Shown: piece after piece, positions 26,319 to 34,638 of the stretch
How positions within the stretch are numbered: position 1 is the first letter of the stretch
Layout of the letters: each line of letters starts with the position of its first letter
The notes under the pieces: generated by a model
Databases searched by the model: none
What the model saw: the letters and a program-made list of their open reading frames with translations, nothing else
What the model was told of the DNA's origin: nothing
Position numbers and translations under genes: made by a program
Source of the DNA: Bacteroidota bacterium
GTDB lineage: Bacteria; Bacteroidota; Ignavibacteria; Ignavibacteriales; Ignavibacteriaceae
Direction of reading: 5' to 3'
Length of the DNA stretch: 64,000 nucleotides
Assembly (NCBI GenBank): GCA_021815405.1
Contig: JAKAGV010000013.1
Span: forward strand, 62,001 to 126,000

Positions 26319-26813
26319 ATGGGAATATTGGCAAAAATATTTGGCGGTTCTAAAAAACAAACTATCGAACTTCTTGAAGCATCTATAACCCAACTAAGAG
26401 TTGGATTATTTTCAAGGCTTTCAAAAAATTATTATCCAATTTATGGAAAACAAAAGGGAGAATTCTTAAGTGCTGCTCTTCTTAATAATGTTCTTCTAAA
26501 AAAACCCGGGAATAAAGATGGAGAGCATTTCTATCTAAATAATGTTGTCTTAATAGAGGAAGAGTTAAAAAAGCTTTCTTCTGATACGGTTATTGCAGAA
26601 GCACTTTCATATTTATATGCTGCACAAACTTTATATCTTGTATTTATAACAAAAGACCCTTTTTCCAAAGGAGCACAAGAATTTGGTGAACAAGCCACTA
26701 ATTTATCTATTTATATCCCGAATACATATGATATTTGTGGAAGTGATAACGTTCAAGAGTGCGTTTTAGAAATTATGAAGTATTCTTCAAAGTTTATTGA
26801 CGAAAGTAAATAA
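26319..26813 (+). CDS. Cassette 7: 164-residue protein of unknown function
   Basis: I do not recognise this protein. It is helical and soluble, with ELLEASITQLRVGLFSRL at the start and a middle part LSYLYAAQTLYLVFITKDPF. It follows the frameshifted gene by 15 bp, so the two were probably one operon, perhaps an immunity or toxin-antitoxin-like pair, though no motif supports this. The cassette has lost most of its attC. Confidence 0.6.
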   Translation: MGILAKIFGGSKKQTIELLEASITQLRVGLFSRLSKNYYPIYGKQKGEFLSAALLNNVLLKKPGNKDGEHFYLNNVVLIEEELKKLSSDTVIAEALSYLYAAQTLYLVFITKDPFSKGAQEFGEQATNLSIYIPNTYDICGSDNVQECVLEIMKYSSKFIDESK

Positions 26814-26840
26814 TTTAAAAATCAAGAATCTGTAAATACA

Positions 26841-26847
26841 ACATAAC
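26841..26847 (+). repeat. R'' remnant of the last attC
   Basis: ACATAAC is the exact complement of the GTTATGT core at the start of cassette 7 and lies at the expected place, 27 bp after the last gene. No attC arms follow; the array ends here. An unrelated 110-bp repeat begins 110 bp further on. Confidence 0.6.
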
Positions 26848-26956
26848 CTGTATTAAAGGATAAAAGTCAAAAGGCAATAAAAATTCCCGACGAAAAAGAT
26901 TCAAAAAAATCGTTTATGTTCCGGACGCAAACCGAAAGCAAAAATAAATTAATAAG

Positions 26957-27066
26957 TGAAGTTACGCAAAATAATGTTTTGTCATTCCGAACTTGTTTCG
27001 GAATCTTTATTTTTAAGCTGTTTTTAGATGCTGAAACAAGTTCAGCATGACAATTGCGTAACTTCA
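26957..27066. mobile_element. 110-bp palindromic element with 13-bp perfect inverted ends
   Basis: TGAAGTTACGCAA at 26957-26969 and its exact complement at 27054-27066 bound the element. Inside are CATTCCGAACTTGTTTCGGA and GCTGAAACAAGTTCAGCATG, themselves partly palindromic. Related copies are at 10193-10312 and 54935-55070. There is no reading frame. The remaining bases of 26848-27186 show nothing identifiable. Confidence 0.75.
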
Positions 27067-27186
27067 GTTAATAACTCAAGTTAACCGCTTAAATGAGCAG
27101 TTGTTAACAAACCGTTGAAAAGGTTATATAAATAAGCTATTAGTTTCATTAAGCAACGGATTAATCCATGAGTTAATAAAAAAATA

Positions 27187-27693
27187 ATGAATCAGAAATT
27201 ACATTCATATAAAGAATACGCGATACAAGAAGCAAAGAATGAAGACATTCTGTTCATTAAGAATGTAGTATTTACGGTACTTCGGGAATACGGCTTATCC
27301 CCTGACGAAAAAGGAAAAGATAAGGATTTAAATGACATCGAAAATAATTACTTTAATAAAAACGGGTTCTTCGGAGTTTTGACAGAAGATAATGAACATG
27401 TTATAGGAACCTTCGGCATATTTCAAATCGACAAAGATATTTGCGAACTAAGAAAGATGTATCTTCTAAAAGATTACAGGGGCAAAGGTCTGGGTAAGTT
27501 CATGCTGGCAAACGCATTAAATATTGCAAAAGAGAAAAAGTATAAGAGGATTATCCTGGAAACTATTACACCTTTAAAGGAAGCAATATCATTATATAAA
27601 AAATTCGGATTTACTGAGATAATGCCTAAAGAGAAAAACAGCCGTGTAGATCAGGCATTTCAATTAATATTAACGGGAAATAAGCATGATTAA
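27187..27693 (+). CDS. GNAT family N-acetyltransferase
   Basis: The 168-residue product has the GNAT core: LRKMYLLKDYRGKGLGKFML carries the acetyl-CoA pyrophosphate loop (R-G-K-G-L-G-K), followed by IILETITPLKEAISLYKKFGF. The substrate is unknown. It lies just outside the integron and has no attC, so it is probably chromosomal. No partner gene is adjacent. Confidence 0.9.
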   Translation: MNQKLHSYKEYAIQEAKNEDILFIKNVVFTVLREYGLSPDEKGKDKDLNDIENNYFNKNGFFGVLTEDNEHVIGTFGIFQIDKDICELRKMYLLKDYRGKGLGKFMLANALNIAKEKKYKRIILETITPLKEAISLYKKFGFTEIMPKEKNSRVDQAFQLILTGNKHD

Positions 27694-28000
27694 TATACTT
27701 TATTTTTCTCGGTTTACTATATTCCTTACTAAGCAGAGGAACAATAAAACGGAATTGAGTTGAGCTGCCGCGGTTTGGCAACAGCATAAAAAAGTATATT
27801 ATATAAAATCAAATATAAAAGAAGTAAGTTACCCAATTGATAATAGGAACTGGAACCCAAGTTTAATACCGGGTGCTATTGCATTTATTTCTAAATAGGA
27901 TTCGAGTGATAATCCGAAAATAGTACCCAAATGCTGAATTCAATGGTATGGAAACAAAAGGATAACAAAATCCGGTTTGAGCTTAACTAAGGCAGCATAA

Positions 28001-28225
28001 ATAAATGCTACGCTGATAAATGAGTGCAAGACACATCCGGAATGTAAGTTAGTCGATACTAAAAAAATCGGCAGCGGTTTTGTAATTTTCGGAGAAATAA
28101 TAGCAGCCACAATTTTGGAAGATATACTTAATGCATCTTCGGAGGAGCGGGACGAACTTTTGGATCAAATAATATATTTGGAAGATAATTTATTCTCATC
28201 GATAAATAAGGTTATAAAACTATGA
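28001..28225 (+). pseudogene. Remnant of a flavin-reductase-like gene
   Basis: The open segment reads LINECKTHPECKLVDTKKIG followed by SGFVIFGEII, the C-terminal half of the flavin reductase-like (DIM6/NTAB) domain, and ends at a TGA overlapping the GH5 start codon. There is no start codon, and upstream (27900-28000) only broken, stop-interrupted similarity such as EFNGMETK can be followed. The 27694-27900 part of the gap shows nothing identifiable. The gene is decayed. Confidence 0.65.
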
Positions 28226-29697
28226 AACGAACAAATTATTTATTGCCGTTTATTCTTCAGTTCTTGTTTTTACTTGGTATTTATACCGAGGAAAGTCAAG
28301 CAGAAAAGAAATCAGAAAATGAACACTGGCTCCGGGTTTCGGGAGATCATATTGTCAATGCAATCGGCGATACTGTTTACTTACGCGGCTTCGGACTTGG
28401 CGGAATGCTTCACATGGAAAATTTTATTGACGGCTATCCGGCAAATGAAGAATCCATGCGCGAAGGTCTGAAAAAAGTATTGGGAGAAAGAAAATACAAT
28501 CTTTACTTCGATACTTTTTACAAAAGTTATTTTACCGAACCTGATGCTGAATACATTCAAAGCCTTGGCTTGAACCTGGTACGCATACCAATCAATTACC
28601 GTCTATTTGAAGATGATATAAATCCGGGTGTTATTAAAAAAGAAGCATTTGAATATCTTGACAAAGTAATTGAGCTATGTGCAAAGCATCAGATATATAC
28701 AATCATCGATCTGCATGCTTTGCCTGGAAGCCAAAATCAGCACTGGCACAGTGACAATCCTACACACGTTGCAGCTTTCTGGATATATAAAGAATTTCAA
28801 GACAGGGCTGTACACTTATGGGAGGCAATTGCAGAACACTATAGAAATCAGCCGTGGGTTGCAGGCTATGATCTGATCAATGAACCGGCTGATCCTTCCG
28901 GTGAAAAGCTTTTCCCATATTACAAACGCCTTCGTGAAGCAATTAGAAAAATCGATGAGAAACATATTCTGTTCCTGGAAGGTGACAGGTATGCAACGGA
29001 TTTTAGCAAGTTCACCGAGGTTTGGGAAAATGTAGTTTATACTAATCATGATTACGCTATGCCCGGATTTATTTTCGGCGGAGATTATCCAGGTTATACC
29101 CGCGAAAAATATTATGACAAGGATACACTTGAAAAAGATTTCTTGGAGAAGAGTGAATTTATGTTTTCACACTCTGTTCCGCTTTGGGTTGGTGAGTTTG
29201 GTCCTGTGTATACCGGAAGTCCTGAAAAAGACGAAATGCGATACCAGATACTGAAGGATCAATTAGCTTATTACAATAAATACAAAGTCAGCTGGTGTAT
29301 CTGGCTGTATAAGGATATGGGTTTGCAAGCCATCATGCATCAAAAAGACAGCACGCCGTACATGAAACTTGTTTCGGCATTTCTTGCAAAGAAAGATTCT
29401 CTCGGAGCTGATGCATGGGGATCGACAGATAAAAATATCAGGCAGGTTATGGAGCCATTGGAAAAGTTATTTAAAAAAGAATTTCCGGATTATAATCCTT
29501 ATCCAAAAGGTCAGCAAGGCGAGATAGATTTGCTTGTCAGGCATATCTTGATAGCCCAGGCTCTTGTACCTGAATATTGTAATTTGTTTAAAGATAAATC
29601 AGATAAAGAACTTGTTGCGCTAGCTGAATCCTTTCGTTTTGAAAACTATGTAAAGCGTAACAGGCTGGAAGATATTTTGACGGGCAAAGAAAAGTAA
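28222..29697 (+). CDS. Secreted glycoside hydrolase family 5 (cellulase-like)
   Basis: The 491-residue product begins with a signal peptide (TNYLLPFILQFLFLLGIY). The GH5 (beta/alpha)8 barrel shows LNLVRIPINYR, YTIIDLHALPGSQ, the acid/base Glu221 in LINEPAD, and the nucleophile Glu325 in WVGEFGP. GH5 enzymes hydrolyse beta-1,4 glucans, mannans or related glycans by a retaining mechanism. The 100-residue C-terminal extension after the barrel is unassigned. It is likely periplasmic or exported for plant polysaccharide use. Confidence 0.92.
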   Translation: MKRTNYLLPFILQFLFLLGIYTEESQAEKKSENEHWLRVSGDHIVNAIGDTVYLRGFGLGGMLHMENFIDGYPANEESMREGLKKVLGERKYNLYFDTFYKSYFTEPDAEYIQSLGLNLVRIPINYRLFEDDINPGVIKKEAFEYLDKVIELCAKHQIYTIIDLHALPGSQNQHWHSDNPTHVAAFWIYKEFQDRAVHLWEAIAEHYRNQPWVAGYDLINEPADPSGEKLFPYYKRLREAIRKIDEKHILFLEGDRYATDFSKFTEVWENVVYTNHDYAMPGFIFGGDYPGYTREKYYDKDTLEKDFLEKSEFMFSHSVPLWVGEFGPVYTGSPEKDEMRYQILKDQLAYYNKYKVSWCIWLYKDMGLQAIMHQKDSTPYMKLVSAFLAKKDSLGADAWGSTDKNIRQVMEPLEKLFKKEFPDYNPYPKGQQGEIDLLVRHILIAQALVPEYCNLFKDKSDKELVALAESFRFENYVKRNRLEDILTGKEK

Positions 29698-29795
29698 GTG
29701 AGTATCATATCTTAAGCATTCAACTATCATAAGGTTGATGGAGTATTTATAAATGGTGTTCCATCAATCTAAATGGTTCTTAAATTGAGCAAAAA

Positions 29796-29835
29796 AGTGA
29801 GACTCATCCCTTTTAAAACCGGGATGAGCCGCACT
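29796..29835. terminator. Bidirectional terminator between convergent genes
   Basis: AGTGAGACTCATCCC and GGGATGAGCCGCACT pair with a 10-base TTTTAAAACC loop and a three-base internal mismatch. A-runs on the left and right let it serve the GH5 and the Yip1 genes. Confidence 0.75.
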
Positions 29836-29843
29836 TAAAAAAT

Positions 29844-30671
29844 TCAACCTCCAAAGAAGCTTAAGAACGGAACAGCTTTAGCAATAAAGAAAATCAATAA
29901 GCCGCCGATGAGCCAGATTCCGAAGACGGTGATATAATATTTCCCGGTAGTTTGGGATTTAAACATCTTCGCCAATCCAATGCTCAGCACTATGTAAATC
30001 CATATTGAAAAGATATCAAGTTTGGAGAAAATAAATCCACTGAAAGAAAGCTTATTTGAATCCATAAAGCTGGCAAGACTTGTATCAGGCAATAATCTTC
30101 CAAGTGCAAAAGTAAAAATTGTAGCGAGTATTATCTGTATTATTGCAATGTAAAACGTTAAGCCGCTGGCAACTAGCACGGAATTAAAATTACCGTCTCC
30201 CTTCAAAAGAAATTTAACAAACAAATAATAGATTCCCGAAACAATGAAGAAAACAATAAAGCCTCCGATGAAAACGCCAACGAAAATAAACACAATCTGA
30301 ATGCCGCCGAATGTGTCCATTCTATCCTGCATTGCGTTTAATTGCTGGTTAGCCTGGTCTTGAGTAATTTTACCATCTTTTACTGCTTTATCAAGGTTTT
30401 CCTGCACACGGGTCATCTGCTTATCAACTATCTGTGAATGCAGCCCTTTGTTACTGTTAATTACAATTTGAGTAATTGCAATAACTAAAAAAGTCAGAAA
30501 AACAGGTAGAAACCAGTCAATTGTTTTAGTCGGAAACTTGGCAATAGATTCATAAGTTTTCGAAGGTTCGGTAAAGATGCCTATCATTTTATCTGAATGA
30601 TTAAGCTCCTCTTCGGTTTGCTGGTCATCAGCTTGTGGCGTGGAAGAAGTTGTTTCAGTAAAATCGTCCAT
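29844..30671 (-). CDS. Yip1-domain membrane protein
   Basis: The 275-residue product has a short acidic, Thr/Gln-rich N-terminus, a first membrane helix (WFLPVFLTFLVIAITQIVI), a charged helical loop QVVDKQMTR-to-QLNAMQDRM-type region, and four further membrane segments near the end. The IGIFTEPSKTYESIAKFPTK start and later pattern are those of bacterial Yip1-family proteins. Their function in bacteria is unknown. A gene-free 350 bp lies upstream. Confidence 0.8.
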   Translation of the reverse strand: MDDFTETTSSTPQADDQQTEEELNHSDKMIGIFTEPSKTYESIAKFPTKTIDWFLPVFLTFLVIAITQIVINSNKGLHSQIVDKQMTRVQENLDKAVKDGKITQDQANQQLNAMQDRMDTFGGIQIVFIFVGVFIGGFIVFFIVSGIYYLFVKFLLKGDGNFNSVLVASGLTFYIAIIQIILATIFTFALGRLLPDTSLASFMDSNKLSFSGFIFSKLDIFSIWIYIVLSIGLAKMFKSQTTGKYYITVFGIWLIGGLLIFFIAKAVPFLSFFGG

Positions 30672-31021
30672 TGATATCTCCTATAATTTTGAAAATAGAA
30701 AAGAACACGATGAAATTATTTATTGTTTTAACAAAACGCAATAAAAAAATAAAATTATCTCTTCATTACACAGCTTTCTGGAATAATGGAGTGTTGGAAT
30801 AGTCGATTAACAGGATTTACTAATTACTCCAGTGTTCCAGTGTTCCATTACTCCAAAACTTCAAGGAGTAGGTTTTCGTCCGATTCCTTTAGTTGTATTG
30901 AATTCAAATTTTGCTGAACTTTGAGAAGCAAAGAAAATTTGCTTTTGAAAGCTGAACCGGACAAAAATCCGGACGCAAAAATAAAACATTAAATTTATTT
31001 ACATTACACTTAAGGTATTTC
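30672..31021. other. Intergenic region with an imperfect inverted repeat
   Basis: GGAATAATGGAGTGTTGGAA (30780-30799) and an inverted relative at 30835-30854 match at 15 of 20 positions; the five differences are transitions. The remaining sequence has CCGGACAAAAATCCGG at about 30957-30972. No leader peptide resembling TnaC was seen upstream of tnaA. Confidence 0.5.
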
Positions 31022-32395
31022 ATGAAAACAATAATCGAGCCTTTCAAAATAAAATCCGTCGAGCCTATCCGGTTTACGTCGAAGGAAGAAAGAATCCGGC
31101 TTATAAAAGAAGCAGGCTACAATCCATTCATGATTCATGCAGATGATGTTTTAATAGATCTGCTGACTGACAGCGGAACATCTGCAATGAGCTCAAAACA
31201 GTGGGCAGGAATAATGGACGGTGATGAATCTTACGCTGGTTCAAAAAGTTTCTACAGGTTTGAAGAGACTGTAAAAAAAATTACGGGCTTGAATTACATT
31301 ATCCCAACCCATCAAGGAAGAGCTGCTGAAAAAATACTTTTCTCTGTTGTCGGCGGTAAAGGGAAATTTATTCCGAACAACACCCACTTTGACACAACAA
31401 GAGCAAATGTAGAGTTTACCGGAGCAGAAGCAGTTGATCTTCTGAATGAAACCGGGAAACATCCTGAGATCCGTGCAGACTTTAAAGGAAATATGGATGT
31501 ACAAAAGCTCGAAGATTTTATAAAGAATACCGGCAAAGAAAATATTCCTTTGTGCATGATTACGGTAACCAACAATTCAGGCGGCGGTCAGCCGGTATCT
31601 ATGCAGAACATACGCGAAGTAAAATCAGTTTGTAAAAAATACGGCATTCCTCTATTTCTAGATGCATGCCGCTTCGCAGAGAACGCATACTTCATTAAAA
31701 AGAGAGAACCGGGATATGCAGATAAATCAGTTTTAGAAATTGCACAGGAAATGTTCTCTTATGCAGACGGCGCAACAATGAGTGCCAAGAAAGACGCTCT
31801 CGTAAACATCGGTGGATTCCTCGCCTTAAACGATGAAGAGGTTGCACAGCAATGCAGAAATCTTTTAATAGTTACCGAAGGATTTCCGACTTACGGCGGC
31901 TTAGCAGGAAGAGATCTTGAAGCCGTGGCGCAAGGCTTGGAAGAAGTACTTGATGAGCACTATCTCCAATATAGAATTAGAAGTATCGAATACCTCGGCG
32001 AAAAGTTGGTAGCAGCCGGAGTGCCGATGATTGAGCCGCCCGGAGGGCATGCAATTTATCTCGATGCAAAAAGATTTCTTCCTAATATACCGCCGGAACA
32101 ATTTCCGGGACAATCAATTGTAATTGCATTGTATATTGAAGGCGGAATCCGCTCAGTGGAAATTGGCAGCGTAATGTTTGGCAAGTATGATTCGAGCGGT
32201 AAGTTAATTCCTCCGCCTATGGAACTTGTTCGTCTTGCTGTGCCGAGAAGAGTTTATACACAAAGCCATATTGATTACGTGCTTGAAATTATTCTTGAGG
32301 TTTTTAAAAACAGGAATTCTCTCAAAGGATATAAAATTGTTTACGAGGCGCCAATGTTAAGGCACTTTACCGCTAAGTTCGAAGAATTAAGATGA
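31022..32395 (+). CDS. tnaA: Tryptophanase (tryptophanase/tyrosine phenol-lyase family)
   Basis: The enzyme is a pyridoxal-phosphate beta-eliminating lyase. The 457-residue product has the PLP lysine at Lys257 (SAKKD), DACRFAENAYF, and GFPTYGGLAGRD. In overall wording it is nearer tyrosine phenol-lyase (FKIKSVE, SSKQWAGIMDGDESYAGS, FSYADG). However, the position matching the phenol-binding Arg381 of tyrosine phenol-lyase is Ile381 here (VEIGS), and the C-terminus reads LRHFTAKF, with the His of tryptophanase. I therefore favour tryptophan to indole, pyruvate and ammonia. The next gene overlaps by 4 bp. Confidence 0.85.
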   Translation: MKTIIEPFKIKSVEPIRFTSKEERIRLIKEAGYNPFMIHADDVLIDLLTDSGTSAMSSKQWAGIMDGDESYAGSKSFYRFEETVKKITGLNYIIPTHQGRAAEKILFSVVGGKGKFIPNNTHFDTTRANVEFTGAEAVDLLNETGKHPEIRADFKGNMDVQKLEDFIKNTGKENIPLCMITVTNNSGGGQPVSMQNIREVKSVCKKYGIPLFLDACRFAENAYFIKKREPGYADKSVLEIAQEMFSYADGATMSAKKDALVNIGGFLALNDEEVAQQCRNLLIVTEGFPTYGGLAGRDLEAVAQGLEEVLDEHYLQYRIRSIEYLGEKLVAAGVPMIEPPGGHAIYLDAKRFLPNIPPEQFPGQSIVIALYIEGGIRSVEIGSVMFGKYDSSGKLIPPPMELVRLAVPRRVYTQSHIDYVLEIILEVFKNRNSLKGYKIVYEAPMLRHFTAKFEELR

Positions 32396-33225
32396 AGAAA
32401 ATTAAAAGATTATATACCTACACAAGAAACAGGCAAATCTGGCGGCTTCTTCCTACGAATACAGGTAAACTGATAATCGAAGAGCGGGATATGAACTCCA
32501 GGGAAGCATTTTATAACTGCATTCAGATAGAATCCGGTGAAGAGATTTTTCACGACTTTCAACTTGAAGAAAAACACTGGTCTGGCATCGAATCCATTCA
32601 TAACGATATGATATATTTCCATAAATTTGCCAGCCGAGATATGCCCGATCATAAAGGCATAATTGCGTTTGATATCCTTTCTCAAAAAATTATCTGGCAA
32701 ACAAACGATTATATTTTTGATTTTATCAGCAGCGATAAAATATTTTGTTATAAAATTTATTTCGAAGGAAGAAGCTACTACATTCTTGATAGCCTAACAG
32801 GTAGTCTTTTAGAAGAGTTTGGCGACAATTCTACTGATGTTAATAGATTGAGAGAAGAATCATTTGAACAAAATAATTTTGAAGGTTATCTTTTCCCCGA
32901 ACCTTTCGAAGAAAGCAGTTCATCCTTTCCGCCAGCAGATCAAATAGTTGATTCAATAAGAAAGAAATATACTGTCGCAGGAAAAATTGAATATATTCCT
33001 TTGAACGAAATAATTCTTATGAATTTTCATGAATCTTTGAAAGACGGTAATTTTCAAAACACCTTCAAAGCTATTGATATTCTAAAGAAAAAGAGTATTT
33101 TAGAAATGGTTTTAAATGCGCATTCAAAGACATTTGTTCCTGATTCTTTTTTCATCAAAGACAATTTTCTATTTCTGTTGATTGAAAAAACTAAGCTTGA
33201 AGTTTGTTCTCTAAATATTAAATAA
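32392..33225 (+). CDS. DUF4905-like protein
   Basis: The 277-residue product has repeated beta strands of a propeller-like kind (QIWRLLPTNTGKLIIEERD, HKGIIAFDILSQKIIWQTND) and resembles the DUF4905 family of Bacteroidota and relatives (recalled). The function is unknown. Its ATG overlaps the tnaA stop by 4 bp, so it is translationally coupled. No signal peptide is visible. Confidence 0.6.
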   Translation: MKKIKRLYTYTRNRQIWRLLPTNTGKLIIEERDMNSREAFYNCIQIESGEEIFHDFQLEEKHWSGIESIHNDMIYFHKFASRDMPDHKGIIAFDILSQKIIWQTNDYIFDFISSDKIFCYKIYFEGRSYYILDSLTGSLLEEFGDNSTDVNRLREESFEQNNFEGYLFPEPFEESSSSFPPADQIVDSIRKKYTVAGKIEYIPLNEIILMNFHESLKDGNFQNTFKAIDILKKKSILEMVLNAHSKTFVPDSFFIKDNFLFLLIEKTKLEVCSLNIK

Positions 33226-33243
33226 TTTTTTTTTGAGGGATTA

Positions 33244-33825
33244 ATGGAACTTTCGGAGGAATCTAAAGGAATTCTTATGCTTGCTGCAAGAGACTCGATA
33301 GAGTCCTTATTCGGTGAAGCCCACTCGTCAATTATCGATTATAATTATTATCCTCAGCTTCAACAAACTGGAGCCGGTGTTTTTGTAACTCTTACTATTC
33401 ACAATCAGCTTAGAGGCTGTATTGGTTATATCACTTCAAAATGGAATTTATATGAAACTGTCTGCGATGCTGCAATGCAGGCTGCATCAAACGATCCCAG
33501 GTTTCCTCCATTGTCAGAGCAAGAGCTTCCGAAAATTAATGTAGAAATTTCCGTGCTGTCTCCCCTTTCCGAATTGGAAGACTATAACATGATAAAGCTT
33601 GGTGAACATGGATTGTATCTTGAAGAAGGAGATTACCGCGGACTTCTACTGCCGCAAGTTGCTGCTGAAAATAATTTTGATATCCCTGGTTTTCTAACTG
33701 CACTTTGTGAGAAGGCTGGTCTCCCGCAAAATGAATGGGAAATAAGAAAGCTGAACATAAAAACATTTACTGCATTAGTGTTTTCAGAAGTTGGTAATAG
33801 AACAAGAACGTATGAGCGATATTAG
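33244..33825 (+). CDS. amrA: AMMECR1-domain protein (AmmeMemoRadiSam system protein A)
   Basis: The 193-residue product has the AMMECR1 core GVFVTLTIHNQLRGCIGYI, ASNDPRFPPL and EISVLSPL. It is one of a three-protein set (AMMECR1, MEMO, radical SAM) widespread in prokaryotes; the joint reaction is not settled in my knowledge. It overlaps the MEMO gene by 14 bp. No radical SAM partner lies in the window. Confidence 0.92.
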   Translation: MELSEESKGILMLAARDSIESLFGEAHSSIIDYNYYPQLQQTGAGVFVTLTIHNQLRGCIGYITSKWNLYETVCDAAMQAASNDPRFPPLSEQELPKINVEISVLSPLSELEDYNMIKLGEHGLYLEEGDYRGLLLPQVAAENNFDIPGFLTALCEKAGLPQNEWEIRKLNIKTFTALVFSEVGNRTRTYERY

Positions 33826-34633
33826 AAAGCCTGCAGTTGCCGGCTATTTCTATCCATCTGACCCGGTTAAATTAAACGATGAACTAGAGACATTGCTTGC
33901 CATATCGAAGCCGCGCGAAAGCGTTGAAGATGTTATCGGGTTGATTTCACCTCATGCGGGTTACATTTATTCAGGAAGAACCGCTGCTTATGCCTACAAT
34001 CTAATCAAAAAGAAAAATGTAAAAACTGTCATCATAATTTCTCCCAGCCACAGAGAATATTTTCCGGGTATTTCAATTTATAAAGGCGATGCTTATTCTA
34101 CTCCACTTGGGGTCATAAGGATAAATAAAAAAATGGCGGCAAAATTAATATCTGGAAGTAAAAATATTTTTATCGGGACTCAAGGACACAAAGATGAACA
34201 TGGGATTGAAGTTCAAATTCCATTTCTTCAAAAAGTGATCAGTGATTTCGAAATTGTTCCTATTGTAATGGGAGATCAGAGCAGCTTTAATATTGAAGAA
34301 CTTGCCTCAAAGCTTGCGGATGCGGCTGATGATAATACGGTTATTATTGCAAGCTCAGATCTATCCCACTTTCATACTAAAGATGAAGCAGATGCACTGG
34401 ATTCAATTGTTGAAAGAAGGATTTCCGAATTTGATTATGAAACTCTCCAGTCCGATCTTGAAGTTCAGCGCTGCGAAGCCTGCGGCGGCGGACCTATTGT
34501 TGCCATGATGAAAGCTGCCGACTTGATAAATAAGAGACATTCGCTTGTCCTTCATAGAAGCGATTCCAGCAATTCCAGCGGCGACACATCCGAAGTAGTG
34601 GGCTATCTTTCGGCTGTTGTTTACGGCGGGTAA
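33812..34633 (+). CDS. amrB: MEMO1 family protein (AmmeMemoRadiSam system protein B)
   Basis: The product has 273 residues from the ATG at 33812 (MSDIRKPAVAGYFYP); a longer reading from a TTG at 33791 is less likely, because the family starts with RKPAVAG-FYP. The metal-binding pattern of MEMO is present: SPHAGYIYSG, GHKDEHGIEVQIPFL, SSDLSHFHT. MEMO resembles extradiol dioxygenases. It is coupled to the AMMECR1 gene. Confidence 0.92.
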   Translation: MSDIRKPAVAGYFYPSDPVKLNDELETLLAISKPRESVEDVIGLISPHAGYIYSGRTAAYAYNLIKKKNVKTVIIISPSHREYFPGISIYKGDAYSTPLGVIRINKKMAAKLISGSKNIFIGTQGHKDEHGIEVQIPFLQKVISDFEIVPIVMGDQSSFNIEELASKLADAADDNTVIIASSDLSHFHTKDEADALDSIVERRISEFDYETLQSDLEVQRCEACGGGPIVAMMKAADLINKRHSLVLHRSDSSNSSGDTSEVVGYLSAVVYGG

Positions 34634-34638
34634 TCTTT

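Larger units (their letters stand above)
17732..26847 (+). mobile_element. Chromosomal integron with same-direction integrase and seven cassettes
   Basis: An IntI-type integrase (17732-18772) is followed by an attI-like core at 18961-18967 and cassettes at 18962-19808, 19809-21357, 21358-22891, 22892-24273, 24274-25096, 25097-25910 and 25911 to about 26847. Every boundary is a GTTRRRY-like core, and every cassette ends in an R'' box complementary to its own start (for example GTTAGTTG/CAACTAAC, GTTATATGC/GCATATAAC). All cassette genes read on the plus strand. The integrase points toward the cassettes rather than away from them, the reverse of the classical arrangement. The last attC is truncated. 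Confidence 0.9.

Noticed and set aside
28222-29697. GH5 gene as part of the integron
   Set aside because: It lies beyond the array end, has no attC, and has chromosomal codon use and a signal peptide typical of the host.
31022-32395. Calling the lyase a tyrosine phenol-lyase
   Set aside because: The key Arg381 is Ile and the C-terminal His is that of tryptophanase.
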